A DNA stretch of 64,000 bases from Stenopsyche tienmushanensis (GCA_008973525.1 WACJ01000302.1:124001-188000); one strand, 5' to 3'. Numbered from the stretch's first letter, positions 32,148 to 45,288 are shown. Numbers and translations: made by a program. Notes: a model not told the origin generated them from the letters alone.

Positions 32148-33341
32148 CAGAGGCGTAACAAGGATATGAAGCGCCCAGTGCAAGTATTTAACTTGCGCCC
32201 CAACCCCTACCCAAGATTTAAATAAGTTAAATAATAATATTATGATTGCAATATATTAAATATTATTGAAATAATAATATACAAATAGAGTCCCAAAAGT
32301 ACCCGACCTAACGTATAATGGCGAAGAAAATCCATAAAACGGTATTGGATTATCGTACACTTTAAGTGCGTTAGCTAGCAGATATGATAGTCTCTTCAAA
32401 AAAATGCTGTACATCGCATATTGACTGAAATTTTGGACATGACCAAGCCGTGCGCAAGATGAGTGCCGCGTTTGCTCACGATGGAATAAAAACAGCGTCG
32501 TGATGATGTTTCAATTAAGTGTTTGGGGATGTTTCATAGCAATAAGGTCGAATTTTTGCATCAATTCACGGTGAAAAATGGATTCATCACTTCACATTTA
32601 AGACAAAGGAACATGAGGACCCTTCATTGACACGAACTGTTTATTGGACCCGCTATTACAGACCATGCCAACCCGCTTAAAAAAAAAATGCACAGCAAGG
32701 TGCAAAACCTGAATTTGATATCCATGTCCGTAAGAACATACTCATTCTCAGCTTCGAATGACCAATTGCGCTATGAGCGCGGAGGAGGGACTATAGCTAA
32801 ATTTTGTAACTTAAAACTAAAAAACGTATAAAAACGTAAAGTAGTATATAGTTTTGTGACCTAATTTGGCGAGCGCCGCCTATGTAAGCTAGCTTCTGAG
32901 GGGGCTTCCGTGATCTTACAGATCCGGAATGCTGCAAGAAGTCCTAAAAGAAGACCGAGTGGCCACAAGATCTGTGCGTTCAACCGGTCCGCTTTTAGGA
33001 CCGCTGACACAACGAATGAGCGACTCGCGATTGTGCGCAATACCAGAACATATCTACAAAGCGACTACGCGAAAGAAATTGATCGAGTGGGTTTTACAGT
33101 CGGTCGAAAATATTATTGTCTTTATTTTCGTGTCGGCCCAATGGTGACGAAAAAAGAGGGATTGGCACATATTATAAAAACGGACAGAGTCAATCAGTGT
33201 TGATTCATATAAAGTAGAAAGGTTAAGTAAAATAAAAAGTTTGTGCAACTCTCGACTGGGTCGATATTCTGCGTTTTGCGCCCCAAGCCCAGTTGCGCCC
33301 GTGGCGGGCGCCTGCTTTGCCGCCCCCTTGTTATGGCTTTG
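32148..33341 (+). mobile_element. Composite hAT-end/mariner-core repeat, copy 1
   Basis: The left end is CAGAGGCGTAACAAGG. The right side ends in CGGGCGCCTGCTTTGCC and CCTTGTTATGGC, which resemble the left end in inverse orientation. The interior carries a shattered mariner transposase: a TIR-like block GTCCCAAAAGTACCCGA at 32291, then KKIHKTVLDYR, VPRLLTMEK and FHSNKVEFLHQF in shifting frames. A second conserved block at 32900-33200 is not mariner-like (ARSPKRRPSGHKIC, NRSAFRTADTTNERLAI). The same block order recurs at 40488, 44032 (inverted) and 48585. Many frame breaks mean the copy is inactive. The short open frames here are remnants, not genes. Confidence 0.75.
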
Positions 33342-35698
33342 CCACCCCCTTGTTATTGGAGGGCGACCTCAACACTGACCTCAAGGTTTTACCCTATATC
33401 TTATGGGCTATAATGAGCAATCATACAATAAAAGGCTACTTTTAATGCGAACATTTGTTATTCATTCTCAGTAAAAAAGTACTTTTCAACCAATATTTCA
33501 CAACAATAGATATTCTGAGATTTCAAATTCAAATAATTTCCATTAAGCTCCAATCATTGGTCTTCTTTCGAAAAGTCAATCGGGAAATATGTCCAAGCAA
33601 ATGCACAATAACAAAAGATTGCTTGATAAATATAAAAAACACAAGTCGCGATGTTAGATAAAAAGCGATTTGGCTGACGTAAATAGGTAAATAATAGAAG
33701 ACTGGATATGAAAAGTGCGCTAACAACCTTCAAATGGTTATCTTGAATGTGCTATCTTCAACGGTAATGATGCGGATTTTACATCATATCACAACATTAT
33801 TATCGGGGTGCTATGTAATATCATTACTTATGTATGAGAATATAAATATAAATTGATTTATATAGGTTAACATGAGAAATTTAATAATTCCATATATTGG
33901 TGGTCGTTATAACCGAGTTAAACTGCTGTCCCCAATGTTTTTACTCTTGGTCTAAATAAAATTCTGCTTTTATTCTCTTTTTCAAATCTTGGGAGAGTAT
34001 TTATATAGACCCTAACCTCTTTTTGTGCGACTTTTTTTTGTGCGATTTCATTTTTTTTTAACTATTTTTAAAAAAATCAAAACTGTAACAAAATAAAGCC
34101 AAAAATTGACTTGACTGAATTTTTTATAAACAGTCGCCATTTTGTGATTTATTTCTTTCTTGAGTTAGGGAAAATCGCAAAATGTAGAATTGCAAGTATT
34201 AAAATGGATCACATGTTAAGGAAAAATGAATATTGAGGAAAACGTCGCATTTATCATTTGATAAGCAAACATTTAATAAAAACTATTGATTTTATGCAGT
34301 CAAACCTTTTTCATATCAAGTTGAACTGTCATATGTCAAATGAAAAACACAGCACAGGGATGTCAGGGATCCCTCCGTTTTGCAATCACCACATCCAACT
34401 GTTACTCCGCATCCAACTTTTATTCGTCTCTTAATGTTTTTGTGAGTATTTGCCAAATTTAAACACATCTTTATACATATATGTACTATATACAGTATTT
34501 TTACTCAAAGTTAAACCTTTTTCAATTTAAGTCAAATCTTTTTCAACTCAAGTTAAACTTTTTTATTTCTATGTTAATTATCTAATATTGCTATGCTATA
34601 CACAATTAATGCATGGAATTTTTATCAATTAAACTGATAGATTTATTGATTAATTAGGATATTGTTGTGTGCTACAATCATAATATCTATTGTTAATCTG
34701 GTATTTCGTAAATTTATTGTTTAATGAAATTTCGATAATAAGCTTATTGATTTAAGTGGCTTTAAATATGTCTAGCATGCATTCATCATATACATCTTTG
34801 CGATTGCAGATAATGATAAAACATAAGGTTGCTGTGATAATAATCATTGTTGAAAATTGATAATTTTTTTTTTTTTTAGATATAATGATGATTTTTTACG
34901 TCTTTTATTTTAGAAATGAAATATAATACCTAAGTTGGAAAAAGTAAGCAGCATAAAACACAGAATATGAAGATATTGAAAGACTGGATAAGAAAAGCAG
35001 GAAGAAAAAATCATACAATGATGACACAAAAAAATAATACCAATGTTAGATTGTGATTTACTACAAGAATTTGCCTTATGACCAATATTTCAAGTGGACA
35101 AATTGATAGATCTTAACCCTTTGATCTATAATATTGAACAACGTGCATTTAACGAAGACCAACGAAATAGCAAACCAGCATTTGACACGTGAGTCAGACG
35201 ATACTTATTATTTTTAAACTGATAATATGTACCAGGAACTCAATCATGCTCATAATTTCATTGGATCAGTTCTTCGAATGCGCCCAATTAAGGACGAATT
35301 CCAATTTAAAATACTTCGTTTTACGTTTGAATTCTTAAAATCGAAGATATTTTATTAGAAAAAAAACGATATTTTTGTATTACAATAGCGAAATCTTTTA
35401 CACTTGCAAAATTAGAATTTCGCCCATTTTACTACGGATTGCATAATAATTGAATAACGCCGAGGATAATAATGTATACAAAAGCAGAATTGAGCGTTTA
35501 ACTATAACTTTGTATGGTTAAAATACCAATTATTTACCACAATCGTTGAACTCCAGATTAAAAAGAGCTGCCATTGTTATATTACGAACGTTGCATTTAG
35601 CAGTAAAAGACGTGTTTGCTGGACGGTCGATGAATCGTGCAAATTGAAAGGTGAAATGCAGTTTCTGGTTTCGTGAACCACATGTATATTATTTATAG
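33342..35698. other. Gene-free stretch
   Basis: No conserved gene was recognised. A coding-like plus-strand stretch occurs at about 35228-35360 (MYQELNHAHNFIGSVLRMR), without neighbours that would make a gene. 34300-34800 is AT-rich with nothing recognisable. Confidence 0.4.
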
Positions 35699-35934
35699 CA
35701 GGGCTCTTCAACCTGGGTTCCGCGGAACCCTTAAGTTCCGGGAAATTTCTGAAGGGTTCTCCGGAAAATTGCCATTGACCTGTAAACTAATCTTTAAGTA
35801 ATGATATCGGTAGTATATTTGTTTTTACTTATTATTCCATTAAATCTTTATTTTTGAAGTGCTTGATAAAGAATATATCTAAATTTAATTTAAAATTACG
35901 AGAGTTCTTCTCAGTGAAAGGCTGAAGAACCCTG
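35699..35934. mobile_element. hAT-type miniature element (MITE)
   Basis: The 236-bp element starts CAGGGCTCTTCAACC and ends GGCTGAAGAACCCTG, giving hAT-like terminal inverted repeats. The 8-bp flanks ATTTATAG and ATTTATTC match at six positions, as expected for a worn hAT target-site duplication. There is no coding capacity. Confidence 0.75.
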
Positions 35935-37071
35935 ATTTATTCCATTGAAACTAGAAATGTTAAATAAACATCATGGACAAAACAATGATTGCAGATATCT
36001 GCAAAAATATCAGGTCAACGTCTTGATGTAAATCAATTTTAATCGGCGAATAATGTCGTTTGAATTTATTCAATGCAATACGATCAACGAAACAAATAGC
36101 AAGTTCACATGTATTTTTTTTTTAATATTCTTATAAATACTTTTGAACATAATTTTCATAACTATTTGTAGATCCGGATGTCATAAAATTTTAATAAATC
36201 TTGTGAAATTATCACACGATAGAAGTTAAACATCTTGGCCCTTAGGAAAAGTTGATTTTATGCTTTGCTTTATTTCATTGGTTGATAGAAATTGTTAGTC
36301 AAAAGATGAAACTATTTATTGTGTATTATATAATAAAATATGTTTAGACACACACACACGATCGCTTGGAGTTCTATCGTTTCTATAGAAATTTCACTTT
36401 AAATATATTATCGAAGTTTTTGCCTCATATTCTGTTCATAAAACAGATAGCTGTGGCAGAATAAAGAGATAAATATTGGTATTTTGACGAGTCTCAATTA
36501 TACAATATTTTCCTATGTATCAATGACATTTTGAACTTCATAAATGAATGGAAAAGCTGAATATTTTATAAAAAATGAACAATTCATAGCAATACTTATA
36601 TGAAATTGTACCACCCACTCGTTTATTAATTGGGCTGTTGGTTGCATGGATGAGGAAAATATTGAAACTGATACAAGGTCTAATTTTCTCTAAAAATAAA
36701 CATGGAAAGAGACGTTGATGATGACATTGATGGTTCTGCACTGGGAAAAATTCAAGATATATCGTTACATCAATTACATAATATCTTAAAGACGCTTTTA
36801 ATGCCTCTCATTATAAAGGTTCGAATGATTTTTTTAAAACTAATTATACGTTATGGGATGTAGGCGATCTCCATTGGATAGTTTTATGAGCATAAATTGT
36901 TTCAATATGCTACCATTGCCTTCCATGTGTTTTTACATTACTTCCACATATGAAAACTTGATGGAAAAATATCGGGATTGAAATTTTTACCTAACAGAAA
37001 TCGTACACTTCACCAGCACGATGAAGGCTACTAAATAGAGACATTCCCGCCGAAATCTGGACGATTGGAAA
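35935..37071. other. Gene-free stretch
   Basis: AT-rich sequence with a short CA-repeat run (about 36347-36361). No gene or element end was recognised. Confidence 0.4.
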
Positions 37072-37791
37072 CAGTGGCGTAACTACTAATGGGTGAGCTT
37101 AGGCGACGCCTAGGGGCAGTAACTGTCTAATCTATGTATACATATATAGAATACATATATGTTTCTCAAATTGTTATATTAACCTTTCCCTACCGATGAT
37201 GTATTTACTATAACTCGACTCTAATAATGGGAATATCAATATGAAATGTAATAGATACGAGGTTCTGAATTTTTGTATTCCTCCGTAATATAATTACGAA
37301 TCACATCAAAGTATTATAATATATAAGTATTCATCTGTAGCGACGGAAATAAATAATTTCTTAGGAAATCGGGAATTTTGCGAGCTTTAGTCCGTGTCTC
37401 AGCAAAAAGGTATTTTATCAATCACATTGATAGTGTTATGCGAAAAGGAAGGCTAACGGGGTCATCAACTCGAACTAGCATTTAAATATCTGATGACGAT
37501 GCCCCCAAAGCTGAACGGAGGTTGAGCGTGCATTTTCAGCAGCAAGTTGCCTGAATTCCAAAATCAGATCCATACTAAATGACGAAACACTCGATGCTTT
37601 AATGTTCTCGATCTTTTCTTAAATAAATACATTTTTCCCCTTCATGTTATTTTTTATATTAAACAAATGGACTTATTGGTTTGATCAAATTTATCAATGT
37701 AATTTCTTAAACTATTGAAAATCCCGATCCCGGGATCCCGGGATAGTTTAATGCAATCCCAAAATACCGGGATCGATAATTTGGCTCTGGA
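37072..37791 (+). mobile_element. hAT transposon remnant with dimerisation-domain fragment
   Basis: CAGTGGCGTAACTAC at 37072 is a hAT-style left end. At 37521-37622 a frame reads VERAFSAASCLNSKIRSILN followed by DETLDALMF, which is the C-terminal dimerisation motif (ERxFSxxgxxxxxxRsxLxxxxldaLxF) of hAT transposases. Further on, 37719-37791 contains ATCCCGATCCCGGGATCCCG and ACCGGGATCGAT, a palindromic sub-terminal sequence typical of some hAT families. The rest of the transposase is missing, so several hAT fragments may be juxtaposed here. Confidence 0.6.
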
Positions 37792-38639
37792 TTGGATTCT
37801 CTAATCACAATGTATAATGCATTTGAATGTTAATACAAACGTAAAATAAAATTGTATTTTCTTGTTATACTATATACCAAATTTTATAAGACTTACTTTT
37901 TTTAAAAGTCAGATTACAGTTCTTTAGTTGACCACAAAATGGAATTAAATTAGATTATCTAGCGTCATTTTTTGTGTGTATGAAAGTGATTGGGTGCGGG
38001 TGCTTTGAAGATGAAAAGACAAGAGATTTGATGAAATTTCTTATTCTAGTAAGATTATGATCCCAAATATTCTTCAAAATTCTGTACCATTTTTTAATAC
38101 AAAAATTAATTGCCTTCACAATTTCTAGACTTGTCTCCATTCCAATTATTGTGAGACGAGATCATTCGAAAAGCGTTTCCTTACTTGTGCCAATATGGTC
38201 TGGAACAACCTATTATATAAGAATTCTGGAGCGATTTATCAAGCGGTTGTTTAATTTAACTATCACAAATAATGCTAAAAATATGCATTGTAGTAATACA
38301 TGCTAAAGATGGACCTTTTGATATAGGTGCTATCTATATAAAGCTTTTTTTAACAAATTTGTGATATTTATTTAATAATTTTTTTATATTAAGGAAAATG
38401 TATATAGCATTGTATATTCATACTTTTTAATAGAATATCACTTTTTTTATAGGTATATAGTATTTTAATCAGCAAAGAAGATGTCACATCGGATAACCAT
38501 CTCTTAATACTGATCGAGAATCTCTTTGTTATCTGCTCTAATTTAGCTCATCGTAAAATTTATCTTTAAGTCAATGCCAATATATTCAAATAATATCTAT
38601 ATGGTCTAGTTGGTAAATATTTTCATTCAAACATTTAAA
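37792..38639. other. AT-rich gene-free stretch
   Basis: Nothing recognised. Confidence 0.4.
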
Positions 38640-38699
38640 CTAAGACCAATCTTTGAAGCAAGTTTGCAATGATTCCTCGTGCGTTTGCTCGCTATAACC

Positions 38700-39700
38700 G
38701 TGACGTTATTATAACCGCGTTTGATATGAACGAGTTCAACATTATTGCATTACCCGATTGACAATAAAATTTTATGGGTCAGCCTCGAGTCGCCAATTCG
38801 TCCCTGTTCAGATGGTAGTTCTTGGAGTTTATCGCAGTACAATGCGATAAGACGCGGTTGTACGCCACAATGATGTTCCGTGCTTTTTAGATCTATCCCA
38901 CAAAACGTGGACTTGAAGGATCATAGATGATTTTTTTAAAAATAATTTAAAACAGGATCGAAAGATGGACGAAGCACATCATGATATTTATTAATCGGAT
39001 GAAAATACGTATCAAATTTAAGCATTGCCCAGTGCAGCGACCTGATATTTAGACTACAATTAATCGACAAAGAAATCGCCTCAAGGTGTTGAATCACCAT
39101 CGATGATTCATTCCTTTATACTTTGAAGAACTATTGATACAAGATGACGTCGTGCAAATATTCTTTGTTTCGAGAACTAAACTATAGCATGTATCGATAT
39201 TTCTTAGCTAAAATAATACATTTATCAAAGCTTGCTTACCTAAGATAGACCAAACGAATTGTTTCAACATTTTATGGACGAATACGAACTGTATTCAATC
39301 TCTTGCACCTCGCGTATCACAACTGGCGATTTTTTAGCACATGGTTATTATAATTCGGTATCACACTTTTTTCTTTCAATAAGTTATAATCATTTTTTGC
39401 GATAAGTCGATACGATCGCACGCGGCAATTATAATATCAACCTCTATCCCATACATTTTGACCGGATCTGGTCCATTTCCACATTGCCGATTCCGGTGTT
39501 CCCGAAACGTGCGACGGGATGAATAACATGAATTTTTATTGAATTAGGCCATTTGTCGATGTCATGTTCGTTCACAAGCATAGCAACAACTGCGTCCATT
39601 ATCACATTCGAAGATTATCTCCGACCGCAATTTAAAGGTTGATTCGGTTTAGCTTTAGCGTTGTTAATTAAAAAGGACATCAGCTTAACGTGTTTTCTTT
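38700..39700 (-). pseudogene. Broken coding-like region, family unknown
   Basis: Compared with its AT-rich flanks this kilobase has higher GC and long stop-poor stretches on the minus strand in more than one frame. About 39448-39611 is open (for example AVVAMLVNEHDIDKW, then HPVARFGNTGIGNVEMDQ). About 38950-39100 is open (RSLHWAMLKFDTYFHPINKY). About 38750-38890 is open (QPRLIALYCDKLQELPSEQG). Stops and frame changes separate them. The segments read like one or more decayed proteins. I cannot assign a family: an old viral insertion, an unusual transposon or a dead host gene are all possible. It lies just downstream, in the same orientation, of the intact frame at 39835-40134. Confidence 0.35.
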
Positions 39701-39834
39701 TAAATACAATATTTATATTCCACTTAAATATCTGAAGCGTTAAACCTCACCGAGAAAGGATCGAGATTTGGGTCATCTACAAATAGAAGTGCGCGTTGTA
39801 GATAACTCAATCATGAAACGGATAGCAAATTCAC

Positions 39835-40134
39835 TCATTGATTTGTTCGAGGGAACTTAGAAATTAGAAAGTCGGCCACTTCATTCATTTTCGTAATATT
39901 TTCATTGAATTGAATACGCAAATCTTTGATAAATGCTAGGAAATAATGACGTTTATTCAACGAATCTTCGTTTTTATGAGCATAATGCGATAGCGCTATC
40001 TTGTTGGAATGTCCATAGGGGTGAGTATATCTTTTGACACTTTTTTTACGATATATTAATGTATTGATTTTAACGCCTTGATCGTAAAACAAGAATAAAC
40101 AAATTATGACCCGAGCAAGTAATCGCCTTTGCAT
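39835..40134 (-). CDS. 99-aa open frame next to the coding-like fossil, unrecognised
   Basis: The first ATG (context GACCATGC) gives 99 residues. There is a short hydrophobic start (LLARVIICLFLFYDQGV) and a charged remainder (KKSVKRYTHPYGHSNK, KNEDSLNKRHYFLAFIKDLR). It resembles a real protein more than typical AT-rich chance ORFs and runs in the same direction as the broken frames at 38700-39700, so it may be the 5' part of the same decayed unit. No homologue was recognised. Confidence 0.25.
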   Translation of the reverse strand: MQRRLLARVIICLFLFYDQGVKINTLIYRKKSVKRYTHPYGHSNKIALSHYAHKNEDSLNKRHYFLAFIKDLRIQFNENITKMNEVADFLISKFPRTNQ

Positions 40135-40459
40135 GGTCACTCGCTGCTTCAAATGATTAACCTTATAGTCGCCGTATTATATATACATATAAAGACGATT
40201 TGTGTGTCCTAGCATATGCATGTATACCACATGCTGTCCTGCGGGATCATTTAGGGATTTTGAACATTTTTTATATAGAATTGGCACAACGAATAATTAT
40301 TATTTTTTAATTTTTCGTTATTATCATGAATTTATTTAAAAATAAAATGGAAACACTAAGAGCCATTGAAATATGAAGAAATTTTTTGATTCACCAATGT
40401 GTCTCCAGCATAATATTTTCTTATGTATGGAAAAATATTTGTTTTTCTACGAAAAACAA

Positions 40460-40481
40460 AGCGACTCACCGGTGAGTCGCT
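40460..40481. repeat. Perfect 22-bp palindrome
   Basis: The half-site AGCGACTCACC is followed directly by its reverse complement with no spacer. It stands 7 bp upstream of the mariner TIR-like block of composite repeat copy 2 and could be an insertion-junction scar or a hairpin. Confidence 0.8.
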
Positions 40482-40487
40482 GACGGT

Positions 40488-41617
40488 TAGTCCCAAAAGT
40501 AACCGATCTAACGTATAGAAGTATAAAAGAAGGTATTTGGTTTTAAAAAAAAAACTAATAATAACATGATATGCATTTGGCCATATGAGATTCTGAGTCC
40601 CGTATTTATTATATTTCACATGGTTATTCCTATTATTAGAGTTATGATAAATACATAATGGTAAAGTAAAGGTAAAAAATCACTCCAGAAGTGGTGAAGA
40701 AAATCCATAAAATGGTATTAGATGACCGTCGACTGTAAGTACGCGAGCTAGCAGATATGATAGTCCTTTCAAAAAATGCTGTACATCGCATAATGACTGA
40801 AAATTTAGACACGAGAAAGCTGTGCGCAAGATGGGTGCCGCGTTTGCTCACGGTGGAAAAACAAAACAGCGTTGTAATGATGTTTCAATCGAGTGTTTGG
40901 CGATGTTTCACAGCAATGAGGTCGAATTTTTGCATGAAATTTAGGACGAAACATGAGTCCATCCTTCATATCTGAGACACATATGGAACTTCCACTAAAC
41001 CGATCTATATATTGGTCCCGCTATTCGGGACCATGCCAACCAGCACAACATAGCATAGCAAAGTGCAAAACCTGAATTAAATACTCATTTCTGCAAGGAC
41101 ACGCTCATTCTTAAATTTGAGTTGCTACTTGCGCTCTGAGCGCGGGGTAGAAACGAACCAGATATTATAACTTAAAACTAAATGGCTTCCGTGATTGTAC
41201 AGATCTTGGAAAACCCTAGATACGCATCTATCCACGAAAATGCCTCAAAAGCCCTAAAAGATGACGGAGTGACCACAAGGTGTGTGCATCCAACCGGTCC
41301 ACTTTTCGGACCGCTGACATGACGATTGGACGCCATATCTGAACATGTCTGCAGAACTATTACGAACTCTCATTAGAAAACGAAGTTATCCGAAGAAGGC
41401 TGATCGGGTGGATTGTTTAAGTTTTACAATCGGTCGAAAATATTGTTGTCTTTAGACAACTTAGTATATATTATAAAAAATATGAAAAATAGAATGGTCA
41501 AGTAAAATGAAAACCATGTGCAACTTTCGATTGAGTCGGTATTCTACGTTTTGTGCCCCAAGCTCAATTGTGCCCATGGCGGGGCGCTTTCTTTGCCCCT
41601 CTCTAGTTACGGCCCTG
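40488..41617 (+). mobile_element. Composite hAT-end/mariner-core repeat, copy 2
   Basis: It starts at a mariner TIR-like block (GTCCCAAAAGTAACCGATC) and keeps the best-preserved transposase stretch of the family: VLSKNAVHRIMTENLDTRKL, then CARWVPRLLTVEK, and the decayed FCMKFRTKHES. The second conserved block follows at 41170-41400. The right end is GGCGCTTTCTTTGCCCCTC...GTTACGGCCCTG with the 8-bp flank TCAAATTT. The hAT-like left end seen in copies 1 and 4 is not present, so the copy is truncated or rearranged on the left. Confidence 0.75.
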
Positions 41618-41770
41618 TCAAATTTTCTGCGAAAAATAGAATACCAACACACAACAATAGCTGTAGCAATTTGACTATAGGCATGTAAATATAAATTATA
41701 GACTAAGTGTTGGCATAATATGTTAATTTCTGGACTCTGATATAAAAAATTAGGCTCAATATTTCATCGT

Positions 41771-41815
41771 ATTCTGGGAGATCGGATTCTGGGAAATCGG
41801 ATTCTGGGAGATCGG
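41771..41815 (+). repeat. Three tandem 15-bp repeats
   Basis: Three consecutive units of ATTCTGGGAGATCGG; the middle unit has one A for G change. Confidence 0.9.
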
Positions 41816-44031
41816 ATATTTCTGATCGATCGTCTCCATTCCAGTTCAGCTTGATTTCTTGGATCTAAATAAATAATACACTCAGACGATCAATAAAGTC
41901 GAATAAGAACATCTATGAGTGACTAGGGTTAAATTGATAATTTTAAAATAATGACAATTTCGTCACTTGCTCATAGATCTTTTTCTACCTAATTTTTTTT
42001 ATCCAAATGATCACAGCATATATGATAAACATATATGCTACTGATGATGTTAATGATATTATCATCGTCAATCAATTAGTCAATCTTATATCATCGAATT
42101 AAATAAATAAGCCGAGGAATCATAACTTAGTATACTGTGAATATTTGTGAATTTTGAGCTGCAAACATGTTATTTTTATAATTAGTGTTTAATTATATTT
42201 AAAATGTTATCCCAGTAAATAAGATAATTAGTGTCCGTAAATAGTTATGCTCTTTGTGTTTTGCGGTTAGATAATAGCTTTCCAGGAAAAATAGAGAGCC
42301 TCTTTGTTTCTGCAAATGGGCTTAAAATTGCTGTATTTATTTAAGATATGCACTAGAAAATACATTGTAATAAACAGACACAAGATCAACTAACAAAGAA
42401 AATATTTTAATACAAAGGTAAACACGAAACATTCGCAAACTTTCTAAGGATACATGACTTTCTATCTTTTAAAGGTGCTATATCCATTATCGAATGTAGG
42501 TGATCGATTTATCTTAATGTGGTAGTTTCCCATTGTCTTTTACGTGTGATTAAATAAGGATTTTATAAATAGGAAATTTTTGAATAAATGGCGAAATTAT
42601 CATCATTTTTTAAAATTATCATCATAATCAGATTATAAAGTGCCAATTTATTGTTAGGAGAATTGCAAACTACTTCGAGATGATCGACTATCCGAATTGA
42701 TATGCACAATAACGATCTTTCGAGACCTGATTATGATACATTAATGACGATAGTCTAAGATTTTTTTTAATCGGAGGCTTCCAATCTGAATAGCAGCATC
42801 CGTAGTGATTGCAAGATAAAGTTTCAGGAGATGCAAACAAATTATGGCAATATATACTATGATCATATCCATACTGAAGAAAACAATCAAATAATATCAT
42901 TCACAATCTAATCAGTGATCAATCTAATCAAGATATTGTAATTCTTTAAAAATACATATCTATTCTGTTGACTGATATTTTAGATTGTAGCGAAGAATTT
43001 GATAGACGAAAGACTTGATGACTATTTTTGTTTGAATACCATAAAAAAAGCTCTAGTCTTTGATAATCGTATCAGTAGGCATGTTTTGAATCGTCGTATC
43101 CTCAAATTATCTTATGAATATAATTTTATCAAAGCTTTCCAGGGTTATGAATATGGTCTTAATGAGGAATTAAAACCACAATAATTCGACTGAACGCTGT
43201 CCCATTTGGTTGATATTTTCATTTGAATGAACGATAATGGGTGGGTGGGGATAAGGATAAGTATTTTCTCCTTGGGATAAAATATTTGTTAGCGATCTCC
43301 ACATAAGCCTTTTTAAGGGATATATAATTATAATATTGTGGTTAAATTATTTTAAAGAATGTTGCAAATCGACTTTATTTATTTTTCAGCTCTATGAAAT
43401 CAGACCAAACCTGGATGATCGATCGGAAATATGAATGGTACCAATTTATCAAATTTGTTGGTACGATTAAATTACTTTTATAATCTGGATTTTAAGCTGA
43501 AATTTTATAATGAGACACCAGGAATTAACACGTCACTCAATAAGTTCGTAAGATTTCATCATTTCAGGTCGTTTTTCGTAAATTCTGTAAAAAAAATTCT
43601 TCGAACTTATTGCATATATTGTGTAATGTATTTACATTTAAATAACTACATAAATTCAAATTCAAGTCATTATAAGATAAGACAAATTATTACACTATCT
43701 GTTCTTGGAAATATTTGACTTGATTTGTAAACAAGTATTATTTTTGCACTCAATTTTTATGGTTATTCCAAAAATAGATAGCTAAGCCATTTACCTGAGT
43801 CCCATAACATCCAGTTATTTTGAAAAAACCAACTCATTATTTCGGACAGTTATGATTAATAAGGATCAATTATTGAGTGACGAAATGATCTTCATCTTTA
43901 AACGATATTTTAATAACCGGTGCTAATCAATCATAAGGTTGGATTTATACGATCGATCTAAAATATTATTATATCTAATTTCTTTAATTCACGCTTGAAT
44001 TTTTTTTCATTATATGGATTTATTTTAAATT
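41816..44031. other. AT-rich gene-free stretch
   Basis: Two plus-strand frames (42999-43184, 61 codons; 43431-43718, 95 codons) have no recognisable homologue or splice context. A TTAA-type terminus-like sequence (minus strand, CCCTAGTCACTCATAG) occurs at about 41915-41933. Confidence 0.35.
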
Positions 44032-45110
44032 CAGGGCTGTATAAAGAGGATGGCAAAGCAGGCGCCCGCCACGGGCACAACTGGGCTTGGGGCGTAAAAC
44101 GTAGAATACCGACCCAGTAGAGTTGCACATGATTTTTATTTTACTTGACCATTCTACTTTACATCAATCAACACTGATTGACTCTGTCCATTTTTATAAT
44201 ATATACTAAGTTGTCTAATCCCTCTTTAGTGGTAGTAAAATTTAAACAACCCCGACCGATCAGTCTTCTTCAGACAATTTCGTTTTGTAATAATTCTGTA
44301 GATATGTTTAGGTATGGTGTCCGTTCGCGAGGCACTCATTTTCCATATCAGCGGTCCGAAAAATGGACCTATTGGATACACAGACTTTGTGGCCACTCCG
44401 TCTTCTTTTAGGGCTTTTTGCGGCATTTTCTATCATCTCTACGATCACGAAAGCTCCCTCAGAGGCTAATTTACATAGATGGCTTGCATCAAATGAGGTC
44501 GCGAACGAGTCTAGATTTCCCCCCGCCCATAAAAATTATATATTTATCTATCTTACTCATGTTGCTATCTTGGCTAGTTTTTAAGTCATAAGCTACAAAA
44601 TCTAGCTAATTTCTCCCCCGCGCTCAAAGCACAAGTGGCCACTCGAAGTTGAAAATGAACATATCCTTGTGGACATGGATATTAAATTCAGGTTTTGCAC
44701 TTTGCTGTGCACTTTTGTTGAGCGGGATGGCATGCTCCCGAATAGAGGGACTAATAAACAGCTCGGGTTAGTTGAGAGCCCCCATGATTATTTGTTTCCA
44801 TTTTGAGCAAACGCGGCACCCATCATGCGCACGGCTTTCTCGTGTCCAAAATTTCAGTCAATATGCGATGTACAGGTTTTTTTAAAGGCCAACAATGTCT
44901 GCTAGCTCGCGCACTTACAGTCGACGGTCATCAAATAGCATTTTGTGGATTTTTTTCACTATTTCTGGAGTGGTTGCCTCATTTGATCGATCACTACGCT
45001 GTTCGTCTTGGCAGCTCGTACGGCTTCTTTTAAACTCTGCCAACATCTTACTGTTGTAAACGAAGGAGCATACTGCTCGAGGGTAGAATCTAGTTCGGAT
45101 TTGATATTAG
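44032..45110 (-). mobile_element. Composite hAT-end/mariner-core repeat, copy 3
   Basis: This copy is inverted relative to copies 1, 2 and 4. The end at 44032 is CAGGGCTGTATAAAGAGG followed by GGCAAAGCAGGCGCCCGCC, the inverse of the right ends of the other copies. On the minus strand come the second conserved block (KSPKRRRSGHKVCVSNRS), then mariner transposase pieces (44780-45030) and the upstream block shared with copy 4 (GCCGTACGAGCTGCCAAGAC). The far boundary is approximate, set where similarity to copy 4 stops. Several stops and shifts make it inactive. Confidence 0.7.
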
Positions 45111-45288
45111 TTGGATTGAGATCTTTCAAAAATCTTTTCCATGTTTACAAATTCACCGAGACCATCACTATTAATGGCTGCTAAATAAATACTAAACAAC
45201 GTAGCGTCTTGAAACTTAAGCTTTATAAGGTAGACACTATCTATCATAGTATTTTTTAAGGCAAGCTCTTCATATCGCAAAATTATTG

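Noticed and set aside
32910..33203. 97-codon frame as a host gene
   Set aside because: It lies in the conserved block of the composite repeat and recurs in the other copies, so it is repeat sequence.
42999..43718. Two plus-strand frames of 61 and 95 codons
   Set aside because: Composition follows the AT-rich background and there is no homologue, splice signal pair or promoter context.
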